Source of the DNA: Chamaecyparis obtusa
Taxonomy: Eukaryota > Streptophyta > Pinopsida > Cupressales > Cupressaceae
Reading direction: 5' to 3'
Length of the DNA: 64,000 nucleotides
Assembly: GCA_027943335.1 (NCBI GenBank)
Contig: BSBK01004081.1
Location: 310,001-374,000 of the forward strand
A model generated the notes under the pieces. The model did no database searches. It saw nothing but the letters and a program-made list of their open reading frames with translations, and was not told the origin of the DNA. Positions within the stretch are counted from its first letter, which is position 1, and each line of letters opens with the position of its first letter. A program made the position numbers and the translations under genes. Shown here piece after piece: positions 21,441 through 33,014 of the stretch.

Positions 21441-22560
21441 ACAGCCAACCTAGTCTGTCGTTGGAAATATCATTCCGATATTTCACTGTGTGCTCCAATT
21501 TTGTGAAGTCTTCTGTAGAAGACAAATTTGTAATAAACAGCGATATCTGATATTTATTTGAGAATGTGGATCTGTACGAAATAATCTGAAGTCTATAATT
21601 GAAGTGCTATCATTATTGAATATTTCCTTTGCATGTCTCTAGATTTGTGTTTTGGTGCATCATTGTTCTGTGTAACTATCCTAATACTGGCAACTAATTG
21701 ATATCATACCCAGGTGAATTTGACGTTTGTACTAATCACCGAAGGCAAATCAAGGTCATACAGTCTTTCATTTGTACGTTGAAGTGAAGGAAGGTAGTGA
21801 CCGTACAGTCACAAGCATACTGGCATCCAATTCACCATACAGCATCCAGCTAGGAATCCGTAGGCAGGAGGGATATTTGGTGGTACCGTACGACTGCTAG
21901 AACATAGTGTGGTAGTTGTAATTGGTCGTACAAGTGTGGGTGGCTAAGTATCATTGTACAGAGACTAGCTACCATATCGCAACAGTCTGTACGTCCATAT
22001 ACACAGCGTAGGGGGAAGGAGTTTGGCGATGTCATACGGGCTTGCATGTGCCCGCTGTACGAATACTGGGGTGATAGAAAAAACAAACTCGACGATTTGT
22101 AAAGTGCCTCCGTCGAAGGTCTTTGTGCCGTGTGACTTCCATTGACATTGGTACATCACAAAGTAGAAGTAGAAGTAGAAGTAGATGAATGTAAGATATT
22201 TTGGATGAATCTTTGGTGAACTTGCTTAGACCAAATCACTAGTTGCTTGTTGATTGTAAGTTTGCCATGCATAGTTGAATGACATATTTATAAACTAACT
22301 TTGATTATTGCTTACACATTGATATGCATTGATGGATGGTGTTAATGGAATGGTGGTAGTTTGAACATCTTACATCTACCTTAGGAGATCGCACTAGCTT
22401 TGTTGATGTTGATGGCTAAACTAAGTCTAGTAGAGGCACAAAGACATCCACAATTTCTCGCATTCTAGGAGTAGAATAGCTTTCTCTAAACCCTTTATCC
22501 TTTGCAATTTGTTGGTAGGAAGAAGTTTAAGTCAAGTTGATATTCGTTGAATGAACAACG

Positions 22561-23132
22561 TAAGTCTCTTTGTGATAAACAGCACATCACATCATTAAAA
22601 CTGAGTGAACGTTCACAATAAGAAGGAACCTTGAGGTCGTCTCATTTGATCACACAATCGGTATATATTGTTTAGCATATGAGCAGCATTACTCAAGAGG
22701 GAGTTGGAAATTTGGTATTTCATCTTGGAATACTAAGTATTCAATTTTGCATGTTGCAGTGGAACAAAACTCCCATCAACAAGACTCGAACATAAATCTA
22801 ATATTTCAACAATCAATAAATCATGATCCATCCCTAGAGAAAGATGAACCGAGACCACGCAACACATAGCCAAAAGCCAAATCCGCAATAAGCGAAACAA
22901 CTACCAAAGAAAATTCAAACGTGTAGAAGCAAACTGCCAACTTGCCAACTGTAACCAAACCTCCACATGCCACGTCGAAAGCCATCTCAACATGCCATGT
23001 CAGAAGCCATGTCAACATGCCACGTCAAAAGATGCCACAACATATTCCCGAATAAGAACATCTGAAAAGAACTATAACGCTGGAAGAAACAGTCTCCAAA
23101 AACACCAAGAAACACATTCCCGATCACCAGAG
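22561..23132. other. Non-coding interval with 25-bp tandem repeats
   Basis: No supported gene. It contains three tandem 25-bp units at 22966-23040, each beginning CATGCCAYGTC. It continues on the other side of the next insertion, at 26896. Confidence 0.5.
22966..23040. repeat. Tandem repeat, 3 x 25 bp
   Basis: Units start at 22966, 22991 and 23016 with CATGCCACGTCGAAAG, CATGCCATGTCAGAAG and CATGCCACGTCAAAAG. Confidence 0.8.
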
Positions 23133-23163
23133 TGTTAAGATATAGCTATGATCGGAGATGGTA

Positions 23164-23208
<45 letters not shown>

Positions 23209-23439
23209 GATCAGTTGATAATTGTATATGTTACAATGCAATTAATATTAACAATCGGTTATGAAGGGTCATGACCCTAAGTAGCATAAGCCAACAATGG
23301 TCATGGCTCTTCACAGACATGACTATTCAAAGGATATAAATGCATATCGATGGCTGGTGAAAAGATCAATCACAACAGTAATCTATTTCAGTACAACACT
23401 CATATATATTCTCTATAGGACGATCTTGATTTCACAACA
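23133..23439 (+). repeat. 5' LTR (307 bp)
   Basis: TGTTAAGATATAGC to TTTCACAACA, directly before the primer site TGGTATCAAAGCC. Confidence 0.9.
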
Positions 23440-25409
23440 TGGTATCAAAGCCTAACCTATAAGAGAATAAAATATATTCACAAGCAATCGGTGATAAATT
23501 GGCAGCGATATTGGTGACGAATTTCCATATATGTTCTCAGTCTAAACAACGACATCGAAGTAATATCTGAGCAAAGTATTACAGAGGGAGACGACATAAA
23601 AACAGTTTAAAGGATCATTTCAGAGCGTAGTGGTGGTAATTAAATACCTCCAAGAGGCTGATCGATTCAGTCTAGAGTTTTTTTTTCCAGATACAAATAA
23701 ATACCAATAATCATGGATTGAATGAAGATTGCTTCATATATATACAGAACATGTAGGCATCACGGCAAAGCATGAATTAAGTCTGACTGGTACGGGGTAT
23801 AGATAATGATGTACAATGATCAAGACTACGAGGACTGCAACTATGACAAGGCACAGAGTATTATAAGATAGGTCATGATTAATTTTGGCATCGAAACATC
23901 TAATACTAAAAGTATAAGATTGGCTATGGATGGTAGTAACTGTATGGTCGAACATGTATGGTCGAGGATCATACATGGATTGATAAGATTGGAGGAGACA
24001 AGGAACGTATACATGATAAACAGTACAAGTCAGCATAGTGAAGATCGAATATGTCTGCCTATAGACACATGGATATAACAAAAGGTGATATGATTCATCG
24101 GTGATACAAGTATATGGTTGGTCAATATAGACAACAACATATATATTAGTACAAACAAGCTTTAGAGGGAAGAAGATGCGATGATAGAGATATCTACGCT
24201 TGGTAGTTATATCAGAAATTGGTGTGACTAAACAAATAAGTCATATCGTAAACATTAATTATCGATACCCAACATTAGTTAATAAGTAATTAAAGAGATA
24301 TGATACTATAACAGAATAAATAATTATGAATCAATCAAATGACTATGAATTGTTACGAATATACAGATTCATGTCTTTTACACATGATTCCTCATCCTAA
24401 GCATATGATATAAGAAAAAAATAAAATACAAATCAATGGAATAGGAATTAACACATTATGCAATGGAGAGGAGAACAGATTGAAGGGTGATACAAATCCA
24501 CAAGGAAGGAGTCTAGATTGGTCGGAACAGAAGAGGGAGATCGGTTAACATACAATCTTACTCAGATAATTATTGAAGATGACAGAACATTTGACCAACA
24601 TATCTGCATATTTGAATTGGCATAGAAAAACATTGTTGAAAGCATTGTAAATTGGTTACACACACATCATTCATATCATGCATAGCATCATTCGATGAAG
24701 TGAGAAGGATAAGTTAAGGTAATTGTCCCAACTATCTAAGGTAATCGAAAAAGGGGATAGTACAAGTGGGATAGTAGCCAATGACTAATATAATCAGATA
24801 CCGATAATGTATGAAGTCAACATTTAATCGGTAGTTATCGTAAAGAGATGTGATTTGTAAAGAAGAAAATTAAGATAAGGATCAGAATGAAACCAATATG
24901 TTATGAAAAAGGACGATGGATACGAGTATCGTATTAATGGGCTCACCTTACGAAAGGAAATACTTGAAAATATTTGAAAAGACAAGTATCTCATGTTTTA
25001 TTAATCCATATGAATTTGCAGTTTGTAATTCATTAAATAATAAATTTTGTATGCTTCTATCATTTTTATGTTCGGGATAGTTTAGCTTTATGAACTATTC
25101 ATAATCTATCTCTGACATCTTCAGAAAGGTCAAGAAGTTGGCGAAATTTAGCTTCTAAGGAAACAGATGATTCAGTCAACTTGGACAAACTCGATCATAT
25201 TGATTGAGAGGGAGTTCACTATTGAAGGTAAAACAATTCTGAGATTATAGTAGTGGGAACTCGTGGATAGAATCGCTGATGAGTTGCGCATGGATAGAAT
25301 CGCCGATGAGATGCACGTGGATATAATCCCTGATTAAGGCATTCCATACATCATGAGACTACAGCTCATTGAGATAAACATCATACTAGAGGTCTTTATT
25401 ATCTTCCCT

Positions 25410-25440
25410 CAAGTCCAAGAGGGAGTGTTAATATTGTGGC
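25410..25440 (+). repeat. Embedded junction of another LTR family
   Basis: AAGAGGGAG followed by TGTTAATATTGTGGCCTTGG resembles the polypurine tract plus the first ~18 bases of the LTR family at 30148 and 52768-56710 (TGTTGATATTATGGCCTT). It lies in the interior of a different element and the match then stops. Confidence 0.45.
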
Positions 25441-25841
25441 CTTGGAAAAGATCAAAATGCATCTTATGCTAGCCGATGTAACCTTATGACTTCAAATTAT
25501 TCGTACTGGTTCTCTCAGGAAGGAAGGTATGCAGTGACATCCTGCAGGGACACTGAGTAGAGTATATAAACAGGGTATGCCTTCATGACAGAGGGGGAAG
25601 CTAAAGGATCTGCATCAGTGGACATTCGAGGATCTTGATTCAAAGGGAGTAGACCATGTTTTGTTAGTTCTCTAGTAATCAAGAACTTGTAGCAGAGAAT
25701 TAGGATTATTACCATGTGAGAAGGCTATATGTCAGAGGGAGAAGCTAGAAGATCAAATTAAGTTGGCACCCCAGGATCTTGGTCAAACAAATTCAGAGGG
25801 AGTGTACCATGTCAAGATGGTGTATACTTTGTAAGCTCAGA

Positions 25842-25965
25842 ATTCACTAAGACTATGAGATAGTACAAACAAATGCAATTCAGTGGAGAACAAATGGCCG
25901 ATATTCTTACCAAACCCCTTGCTAGAAAGAAGATTGTGTACTTTCAGATAACCTTGGTATGTTGA
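25842..25965 (+). pseudogene. C-terminal tail of copia RNase H
   Basis: Reads YEIVQTNAIQ in one frame, then GEQMADILTKPLARKK in the next, followed by VYF and a degenerate LGM-like end. It is the same terminal fragment of copia pol as at 19700-19847 and 45060-45180, and is here the only recognisable coding remnant. Confidence 0.8.
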
Positions 25966-26599
25966 GGAGTAAAGCCTTAACTGAAAAGAAGGTTTTAGCT
26001 TCAGTGATCCATCATTTTCTATCTTAAATGATTCTTGTCTTTGATAGACAAGTCTAAGGTGGAAGTCTTGGTTTCCACTCTCTAGGATGACCCATGGTGG
26101 ATCCACCCTCTGAGAAGAGTCAAGGTGGATGTCATATGTGTGACTTTATGGGCCCATTCATTTTGTGTTATATTATGAAAGGTGACGATCTTTCATATGT
26201 GTTGGGTTACTATTGCTAGGTGACAACTTAGACAATAGCTTAACCTAGTGCCAGGTATGACTGTATTGTAGTTACTAGTCCTGACACTGAATTTTTGGAG
26301 TTGTTAAATCCAGTTCCGAATTGGTCGGGGATTATAACAACATCTGAATCAAGATTAGACTACATTAAGTTGTTGTCCCGAAATGTGCCGGATATCTCGA
26401 TTGTTATCGCTAACTCTAGTTCTAAATTGGTCAGGGATTGCGATAACTCTTCTATCAGGATGAGTACATTATATTAATGTCCCGAGCTATGTCCGATTTC
26501 TTGATATGAAGTTATGTTTTAGTTATCACTAAAATCCAATTCCGAATAAGTCGAGGATTATGATGACACCTAGTCAGATCCTCTCTTGCTAAGAGGGAG

Positions 26600-26890
26600 T
26601 GTTAAGATATATCTATGATCGGATATGGTAATATATATATATATATATATATATATTAAGATCAGTTGATAATTGTATATGTTACAATGCAGTTAATGTT
26701 AACAATTGGTTATGAAGGGTCATGACCCTACGTAGCATAAGCCACGTATGGTCATGGCTCTTCACAGACATGACTATTCAAAGGATATAAATGCATATCG
26801 ATGGCTAGTGAAAAGATCAATCACAACAGTAATCTATTTCAGTACAACACTCATATATATTCTCTATAAGACGATCTTGATTTCACAATA
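26600..26890 (+). repeat. 3' LTR (291 bp)
   Basis: TGTTAAGATATATC to TTTCACAATA, followed by TSD CAGAG; a shorter (AT)n tract than in the 5' copy. Confidence 0.9.
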
Positions 26891-26895
26891 CAGAG

Positions 26896-27480
26896 AATGC
26901 CACAACAAAGACCAAAACCTTAATCCCCTTGTATGAGTAGCAACACAACATCAACCTTGATTTTCAGAACAAAAAACACTCCAAAAACATAGATAGCTAC
27001 AACTATAAAACTGCTAACTGTTCGGCAACACAGTACTTCTGCAACTAAACAATAGACTTCTGGACCAAACATACTTTCGAACATAAGAGTATAACACAGA
27101 AGCACTATAAAACACCATCTTCTCATGATTACAAGATACATACATGTCTTCCACTGTTCTGGGACCATATAGGATACATACTTGTCTTCCACTATTCTGA
27201 AATCATACAAGATACATACTTGTCTTCCACTACATTGTAATTCAACACTGAAAACGGACTTGTATTCCACTATAATATAGATTCAGCACACAAACCCACA
27301 ATACCAATGTACTTGTCTTCCAATATATTGTAAGTTCAGCACACAAACCCACATCACCAAGAATAGAAAACTTCCAATCCACAAAGCTTGAGGGAAACAC
27401 AAACTAAAACTCCAGTAGAACACTAGGAACACTATGTCTGACATCAATAACAACAGACAACAATCATATATTTCTAACAC
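26896..27480. repeat. Degenerate ~45-bp tandem repeat region
   Basis: ACTTGTCTTCCACT or close variants recur near 27140, 27180, 27220, 27258 and 27311, separated by 25-40 bp containing TTCTG..ATCATA or TTCAGCACACAAACCCAC. No gene recognised. It continues the host sequence interrupted at 23133. Confidence 0.6.
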
Positions 27481-27715
27481 AAGGTGGCCTACTTAGACAG
27501 CAGTCTTATACCCTCTTATCTACATCTCCTATAGATTACAGTTAATTAGCTCATCATAGTAGGAATGGTAAGAAGATCGTAGTGGGGTTGTCAACTCGTC
27601 CAATCTAAGTCTAAGAGTGGGACTTCGGCCCTATTGGTCCTGGTGGCAAGACTTTGACATCCACCAAGGTGGCCTACATAGATGGCCTCATTATACCCTC
27701 TTAACTACATCTTCC
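27481..27715. repeat. 185-bp tandem unit, second locus
   Basis: AAGGTGGCCTAC starts at 27481 and at 27666, exactly 185 bp apart, and is followed in both by TATACCCTCTTA(A/T)CTACATCT. The content matches 9798-10060. Confidence 0.75.
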
Positions 27716-28424
27716 CCTTCCATCTATAATGAGATTCAATATTGCCTTGCATCTAAAATATATTAAAGATAGTCGTACTTATTAACTATTGGCGATTATT
27801 ACATTAAACTTTAGTTTATATAATAAATGTTTTGTTATCAACGGTTATGAAACTGTTTAAACAGTTCCAACTATACGTATATTGCTTATTGAAAGGCTTT
27901 GTCTACAATTAATAAAATATCGAAACATGTTCTTTCTTCTCTGTGTTTACAGATGGTATCAGAGCATATAGCATTCTTGTGCTTGTGATTTGTGATGAGA
28001 AAATATATGGCCAGTACCTTCTACAATATTGTTTGAAAGCGATATTGTTTTTCGAATTCGGCCAAGATGGAGATTTAGTAGAGCATTCGTTTGGTGCTGC
28101 ATAATTTCTTTCTGTTTGCAAATCGGTTCTTTAAGAGCATCCTTATGATTTTGTGCTGCCATAATGGATTGAATCCTTTGTGTGAAGATGATTATGTTCT
28201 CTACTTAAGCCGCAAAATACATAATGTTGAAAATTGATATGTCGTTGAACTAGGCTTTGGACATTTGACTTGGCGTGTTGTGCAGAAGAGATGGTGTGCA
28301 TGGGGGTTGCATGCTACACAGCAAGAGAGCTGCAACACACAGTATTTTTCCAATTTTATATGGTCTAAGGTTCTTTTCTATAATGTGTTTTTTTTATCTA
28401 ATCAACCTTTGTATGCTCCACTCA
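27716..28424 (+). mobile_element. Fragment of a copia-type 5' LTR with primer site
   Basis: An AT-rich, LTR-like stretch ends TGTTTACA at about 27949 and is followed by TGGTATCAGAGC at 27953-27964. A 16-bp palindrome AACTGTTTAAACAGTT occurs near 27850. About 460 bases of non-coding leader follow, cut off by the LTR at 28425. The LTR start was not identified. Confidence 0.5.
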
Positions 28425-29829
28425 AATAATTCTATTCACTATTGATATATCCTAAGATCCATACTGATGTCTTTCTTAAATATGTCAATTTCAAATCTAT
28501 TTTGTTGAATGATATGTATCCCCTGATTCTTTTGAGAGATGCTTAATGCTCTATATATACCTTGCATTGGGATGAGCATTCAAGTTTGAGGTCATGTCTT
28601 ATGTCTCTGTGAAATCATCTTGCATAATAATGCTTAAATCGTTGTCATTAAAATCGGTTTACATAAACGCTACCTTAATCATGCTTCTTCCTTAATATTG
28701 ATCTCCACTTGTAATTGCATCATTAGGGACGGTATTATTAATTGCAGCCTTCTCAATTAAGATACTCATGTATTATTTATGTGATTGCTACACTTTTAGA
28801 CGTCCTTATATCTTAATTGAACATAATCTTAATTAGTGATTTCCCACTTAATCAATAATTGGTTTAGCCCATAGTCGTGTGTCTTCAATTGCTCCTTATG
28901 GCATTTGCATGGGGTCGTTGCATATACTGTCTTCCCTTGGATAGTTTATCACTATAACCATCCAACCTACTTATTGTTGTTGTCTTCTACTCTTCGTCTT
29001 CGATAACCTTAACTAAGAATTTCCTAAACATAGACTCATGTCATCATTATCATTATGCAGATAATTGATATTGATTCCATCAATTACTAACTGCTCGATA
29101 TACCTGTTCTAAGTTGTCACTTTTAAAGATTATCTCTTATTCTACAGATATCATCATCTATCTTTGAAAACATAGGCTCCATATGGCATAGACATTTTCT
29201 GTCAAGTCTTATGAGCACGTTTAACGAAGATTAGAAAGGCCTCGTCCATACGTTTCATGTATTGATTAACTGCAGAGAAAAAGTTGCATCATGGCTCTGA
29301 TTCGACTCGTCGCTTCCTTATATGCTTGTCGTAATCGATATTACAGCTGATATCAATTGCTCATAATATCCATGACTTTTAATTGCTCTGCTGCTCAACC
29401 ACGAACCATATTACCCTAGTTTGTTGATAATGGTCATTAGTCAATATTTCTTTTATAATATCTCACCATACTCTATAATAATCCTTATCATCAGAAGTGC
29501 TTATGTGGCATCATTGCCATCTCACCATTGTTTCTTTAAGAAACGATGTCGGTTATCTAATCTAGTCAAATCAGTAGTTTGACCTGCTCATCCTTTTCTC
29601 ATTGAGTCATTGTTACTGATACTATCTTCTCTACAACACTTGGTGATTATATTATGCAATCAGGATGGTCATATAAGTTTTAATCTTTAATTAAAACTTA
29701 TTAAATCATATATCAATTATAGGTCCTAAATTGGGGATATTATATTATAATTTTCCATTATTTATTTATTTTTATATTTTAAAATTATTATTTCTTTATC
29801 AAATTCTCTTTCAGAAAGAAGACATCACA
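28425..29829 (-). mobile_element. LTR, minus strand, copy 2
   Basis: Matches 2606-4007. Read on the minus strand it begins TGTGATGTCTTC at 29829. Here the sequence before its start is not an internal region but the endonuclease frame of a LINE, interrupted just after its GGD motif (29830). It is therefore a 5' LTR or a solo LTR. No primer site was found at its left edge. Confidence 0.7.
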
Positions 29830-30147
29830 ATCTCCCCCTATGATTTTCTGTGGGAAAGAGTGATTTAGCATGAACATATCCAATTCTGCCAACAACTCCC
29901 TCTTGTTGATGCAAGAGACAAGGCCACATACATTGATCAAAATGAATTTCAAATCAATAACTAAACTAGATACCTTGCCTCCCAACCAGTGCTTCCTTAC
30001 ACATAAAGGTTAAAAACAAACATTGGCGAAATTCTAGATGATTGTCAAACCACCTAAGGCCCCATTAGACTGCATCATTGCTGCCTTCCAATTCTTGAAA
30101 CTTTAAAGAAAAAAATCCACTTCTACTTCTAATTGCTTAGTTTCTTG
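29830..30147 (-). pseudogene. LINE ORF2 endonuclease domain, distal part
   Basis: Minus-strand translation gives ETKQLEVEVDFF, then GALGGLTII and a stop where tryptophan is expected, then SLVIDLKFILINVCGL, RELLAELDMFMLN and IIGGD. These are the QETK, SxGG-type and GGDFN blocks of an L1-type AP endonuclease. Stops replace codons in at least three places. The frame joins the N-terminal part at 35186-35330 once the LTR element 30148-35180 is removed. It ends at GGD, where the LTR at 28425-29829 is inserted. Confidence 0.85.
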
Positions 30148-30962
30148 TGTTGATATTATGGCCTTTACGGCAAATATCTACTATCTTGGATAATAATAAA
30201 TATATAGGATATATTTATTATAGATCGATATATAAATAATAACAATAAATATAGAGATATTTGTTATTCATTGTTTATTAGCAGATCGATTTAATATGTA
30301 TTTGAATGGAATAAACAAAGGTTATTTAAAGGGCCCAAGTCGGCCTCTTGAGGAGAATTAAATAAACAAGGCTCAAGTCAGCCCCTTTAAGTAGCCTCCC
30401 CATTCACATATATATTGAGGGTTGAATCTTGAGGAGAAGCATATCAAAGACATAACATATTGTCTTCTCCTCAAGGTTCGATTATTCTAAGGCTGCGATT
30501 TATCACTTGCAGCGAATTGTAGCAGCAGCATGAGCAGCAGCGAATTCATGAAGAGTGCAAATTAGAATTAGGGCAGAATGAAGCCCTAAAAGGAGCAGAC
30601 CTAGGGCAAACAGCAGCAGCCCTAGGGAAGGCGAACTAGGGCAGTAATATGAGCGATCTCAAGGGATTGAAGGGCATATCCATGAGAGCGATCTAAGCAC
30701 TTGGTGATTTATTGTAATCAGATCTTGTTAGCAACTAAGCAAGGATTAGGTTCAGATCTGAGTGCTTACAATATTTGGATCAAAATTGGATAAGTGCCTA
30801 GATGGGCTATATCTACATTGAAGAAGACACATTGTGGAGATTAAAGCTGTAATCCGGGTACTCTCTCCTTATTCTTTGTGTTTTATTATTTATCATGTGC
30901 TTAGTTTTGTTAGATCTCTATAGATTGATATATTCCTTGTGAGAATCTGAAATAAACTAACA
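30148..30962 (+). repeat. 5' LTR (815 bp)
   Basis: TGTTGATATTATGG to AAACTAACA. It contains a GCAGCAGCA-rich stretch (30520-30660) with CCCTAGGG inverted copies. The primer site follows directly. Confidence 0.92.
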
Positions 30963-31139
30963 TGGTATCAGAGTGTTGGTTGAGTAAAAGATCCATTTCA
31001 GATTTAGGAATTCAATCTAACTCTTTCAAAACTAAGGAAGAATGGTAACCGGGGGTTTGGGTAAACATAATTTTGATTTTATATATGAAGAGCATAAAAT
31101 AGGTTTAAATTTTGCATTAAGATTGAATATGCAAATTGC

Positions 31140-32900
31140 CCTAGTTAGTCCAAACTAACCTAAGAGGGAGTCTAAGCTTAAGAAGAGTTTAATCATGGAT
31201 GTGTAAGATCATCCCTTATTGGCATGGCTTAGCTGAATGGCATATGGTATGTTATTGGCTGGTTCATTGACTTATTAGCATTAGCATACATTATGGGAAG
31301 CATACATTGACTATGTATATAATGGATTCAGGTTTACATGATCTTATTGACATATTTTCCTTCCTTTACAGGTTGAGGGAGTTTTAACCTTGTTTAGGAT
31401 CATCCAGAGGGAGTAGGTCTCCTTGAGCAACATAACCCTGGGTAACTTAATTGTAGGTATATGGTTTAAGAGGGAGTTCAATTATGGGCTCACTTAACTT
31501 TGTGTTGTGTACTCCTCCCTTATGTCTTGTTGACCATATGTATGGGTAGGATTATACCTCATTGACTTGATCATCATAACTGGTTAGTTTTTGTATGTGT
31601 GGAACATACACAGCTGATCTGATTAGCTGGTTAATTAGCATAAATGATTATCTGTTTAACTGATTGACATAACTGACATTCTATGTATGAAGAGCATACT
31701 TCACATTATGTACATTGTGTTACATTTCTGTTATGTATGGTATAGGAACTTACTTTATGTTGCTTGAGAGCATACCTTACATTGGCAAATGATATGTTTA
31801 AACATTACCTTGCATATGTTACACTGGCATATCTTATGTATGTTTGGAAACATACTTCCTTTTTATACAGAACACATGGCTTATGTTAGCATACCCTTCT
31901 TCACTGTTATGGCTGAGTCTATATATAACATATAGTTGAGACATAATACTTTTAGTATAGCTGGATAATTGTTCATGTATCATTCATGTGTGAGAGCACA
32001 CCTTATCTTGCCTTAACATATCTTAAATTATGGAGACATACATAACCAATTAACTATCATTGACTGTTTATGTGAAGGAAGTACTTCGGTACATTGACAG
32101 CATTGGGTTGTGTTGGCCTTTACATCAGCATTGGACTTTTTTATTTAATCTAGTAAGTATCTATTGCATATTGAAAGGGAGTTTTTCTATATGCAATTGT
32201 GGCAACTTACATAGCTATCTATCTATTTGGTATACATTATACTAGCTGTTGTGTGAGTTATGCTTGAGAGAACTGCAGCATACTTTATTGGCCTTAGCAT
32301 ATATACCTTATTTGGCTCGTATTCATGGTTATTTGAGAACATATCTCTGTTATGACACATGTTATACCTTATGCTATTATGGGAAAATACACAGCTGATT
32401 GTTAGTATAACTGATTAACTGTTCTCTTTATTGATGCATGGGTGCATACATTGGAACACATTTACATTGGCACATGTTGTGTATATTGCATTTTACAATT
32501 GGCATTTTTTTGGGTCATACAGTATGATGCTTAGAGATAATATTGTTGTATGCTTGGGAGCATACTTTATATGGGTATATGTTATCCTTTATATATGCTT
32601 TTCTATTAATCATATATATGGGTGGATACATCTTTTATAGAAGGATCTATATTGCATTACATCCGGTTATATGTTGGAGACTTATGTGATTATGCTCATG
32701 ACTAAGACTTGTCTATGGATTATGCTTGTTCTATGAGAGAACTGCATTTGATTTGGCTACTTATTGTGTATGTAGTTAGCATACTTTAGTGGCTTATTGT
32801 GTATGTATGGATCATACTTTCTTTTATAGCTGAGTCTATATTACATGTGGTTCTATGTGTCAACACATTTTCGTTACATTGAAATTGAATCTTATGATCA
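31140..32900 (+). repeat. Dispersed hairpins with GTATG/CATAC arms
   Basis: Examples: TGTATGT/ACATACA with a 5-nt loop (31592-31610); GTATGTTT/AAACATAC with loop GG (31838-31855); GTATGCT/AGCATAC with loop TGGG (32548-32565). Further short ones occur between. The stem-proximal bases differ between copies on both arms. Non-coding. Confidence 0.65.
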
Positions 32901-33014
32901 TATTGGTTACTCTTATACTTATGTGGATTCATGAGATAAGATTTTGATTATGAGATACATTTGGTTGTGTCTAATTCATTTGATTACATCTATGCATATG
33001 GCTAAGTTGTTTCT

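Larger units (their letters stand above)
15231..22160 (+). mobile_element. Solo LTR split by a copia-type element
   Basis: Starts TGTAATGTCCCC at 15231. With the element at 15560-21440 and one TSD copy removed it is about 1.04 kb and ends ACATCACA at 22160. The flanks GAGTA (15226-15230) and AAGTA (22161-22165) form a TSD with one mismatch. The right end is less certain because the flank is an AAGTAG-type microrepeat. Confidence 0.55.
14700..22560 (+). mobile_element. Probable gypsy-type LTR/leader, split by later insertions
   Basis: The pieces 14700-15230 and 22161-22560 read as one unit when 15231-22160 is removed. The first has CAACCCTAATTAGGGTTTG and a promoter TATAAAAGGCCAAGGCC at 14993; the second continues with leader-like sequence. 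The outer limits are not defined and no coding region was recognised. The assignment to gypsy rests on my general recollection of such LTRs and is tentative. Confidence 0.4.
23133..26890 (+). mobile_element. Non-autonomous copia-type element, TSD CAGAG
   Basis: LTRs 23133-23439 (307 bp) and 26600-26890 (291 bp) are flanked by perfect TSDs CAGAG (23128-23132 and 26891-26895). Primer site TGGTATCAAAGCC at 23440 and polypurine tract AAGAGGGAG before 26600. Each LTR has an (AT)n tract that differs in length (about 23167-23205 versus 26632-26656). The last base pair of the 3' LTR is TA instead of CA. The interior is non-coding apart from a copia RNase H tail at 25842-25965. A stretch shared with two other derivatives follows it, with GGTGACGAT near 26185. 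Confidence 0.9.

Noticed and set aside
23167..23205. AT tract as a replication origin or matrix attachment site
   Set aside because: It is a simple (AT)n microsatellite in an LTR, and its length differs between the two LTRs of the same element.
23734..24081. 115-residue minus-strand frame inside the 23133-26890 element
   Set aside because: No recognisable motif, repetitive Tyr/Cys/Val composition, and it sits antisense in a non-coding interior.
26920..27480. Minus-strand frames of 116 and 65 residues as membrane proteins
   Set aside because: They arise from the opposite strand of a degenerate tandem repeat (ACTTGTCTTCCACT) and match no family.
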